Assembly (NCBI GenBank): GCA_016199325.1
Contig: JACQGW010000035.1
Span: forward strand, 1-5,093
Direction of reading: 5' to 3'
Origin: Chloroflexota bacterium
GTDB taxonomy: Bacteria; Chloroflexota; Dehalococcoidia; JACQGW01
DNA: 5,093 bases
Position numbers and translations under genes: made by a program. Below the pieces are notes generated by a model. It worked only from the letters and a program-made list of their open reading frames with translations. It was not told the DNA's origin and did not search any database. This document shows positions 5,085 to 5,093 of the stretch, one piece after another. Position 1 is the stretch's first letter. Every line of letters begins with the position of its first letter.

Positions 5085-5093
5085 GAATCGTGC

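Overview
This 5.1 kb window is GC-rich and densely packed. The gene content (a FchA-type cyclohydrolase, FolD and formate-THF ligase in a row, a CPBP membrane protease, and an Ap4A-phosphorylase-like HIT protein) and the codon style suggest a high-GC bacterium, possibly a Chloroflexota such as Thermomicrobia. The taxon is an inference; no marker gene here settles it.

Layout. Positions 1-93 hold the start of a leftward gene encoding a lipoprotein, cut by the window edge. Positions 94-235 form a divergent control region. It has a plausible leftward promoter that would give a leaderless transcript, a run of four G-tracts on the minus strand directly behind that promoter, and a rightward extended -10 box. 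From 236 to 4334 four genes run rightward with almost no spacing: a CPBP intramembrane protease (236-1144), fchA (1123-1746, overlapping by 22 bp), folD (1743-2618, ATGA overlap) and fhs (2625-4334, 6 bp gap). A 111 bp spacer with a possible gene remnant follows, then a HIT-family gene (4446-4952). The end of the window holds a degenerate GCCAAG repeat and a perfect 26 bp palindrome.

How the genes work together. Fhs, FchA and FolD together interconvert formate, 10-formyl-THF, 5,10-methenyl-THF and 5,10-methylene-THF, which is the complete tetrahydrofolate one-carbon branch. FolD is normally bifunctional, so a separate cyclohydrolase looks redundant. Here it does not appear to be: FolD lacks the two catalytic residues of the cyclohydrolase step (position 54 is Ile, not Lys; position 98 is Phe, not Gln) but keeps the folate-binding Tyr50 and Asp121 and the NADP-binding Arg and Ser. 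The simplest reading is that FolD is now a dehydrogenase only and FchA, encoded immediately upstream and translationally linked to it, carries the cyclohydrolase step. This is the most interesting observation in the window.
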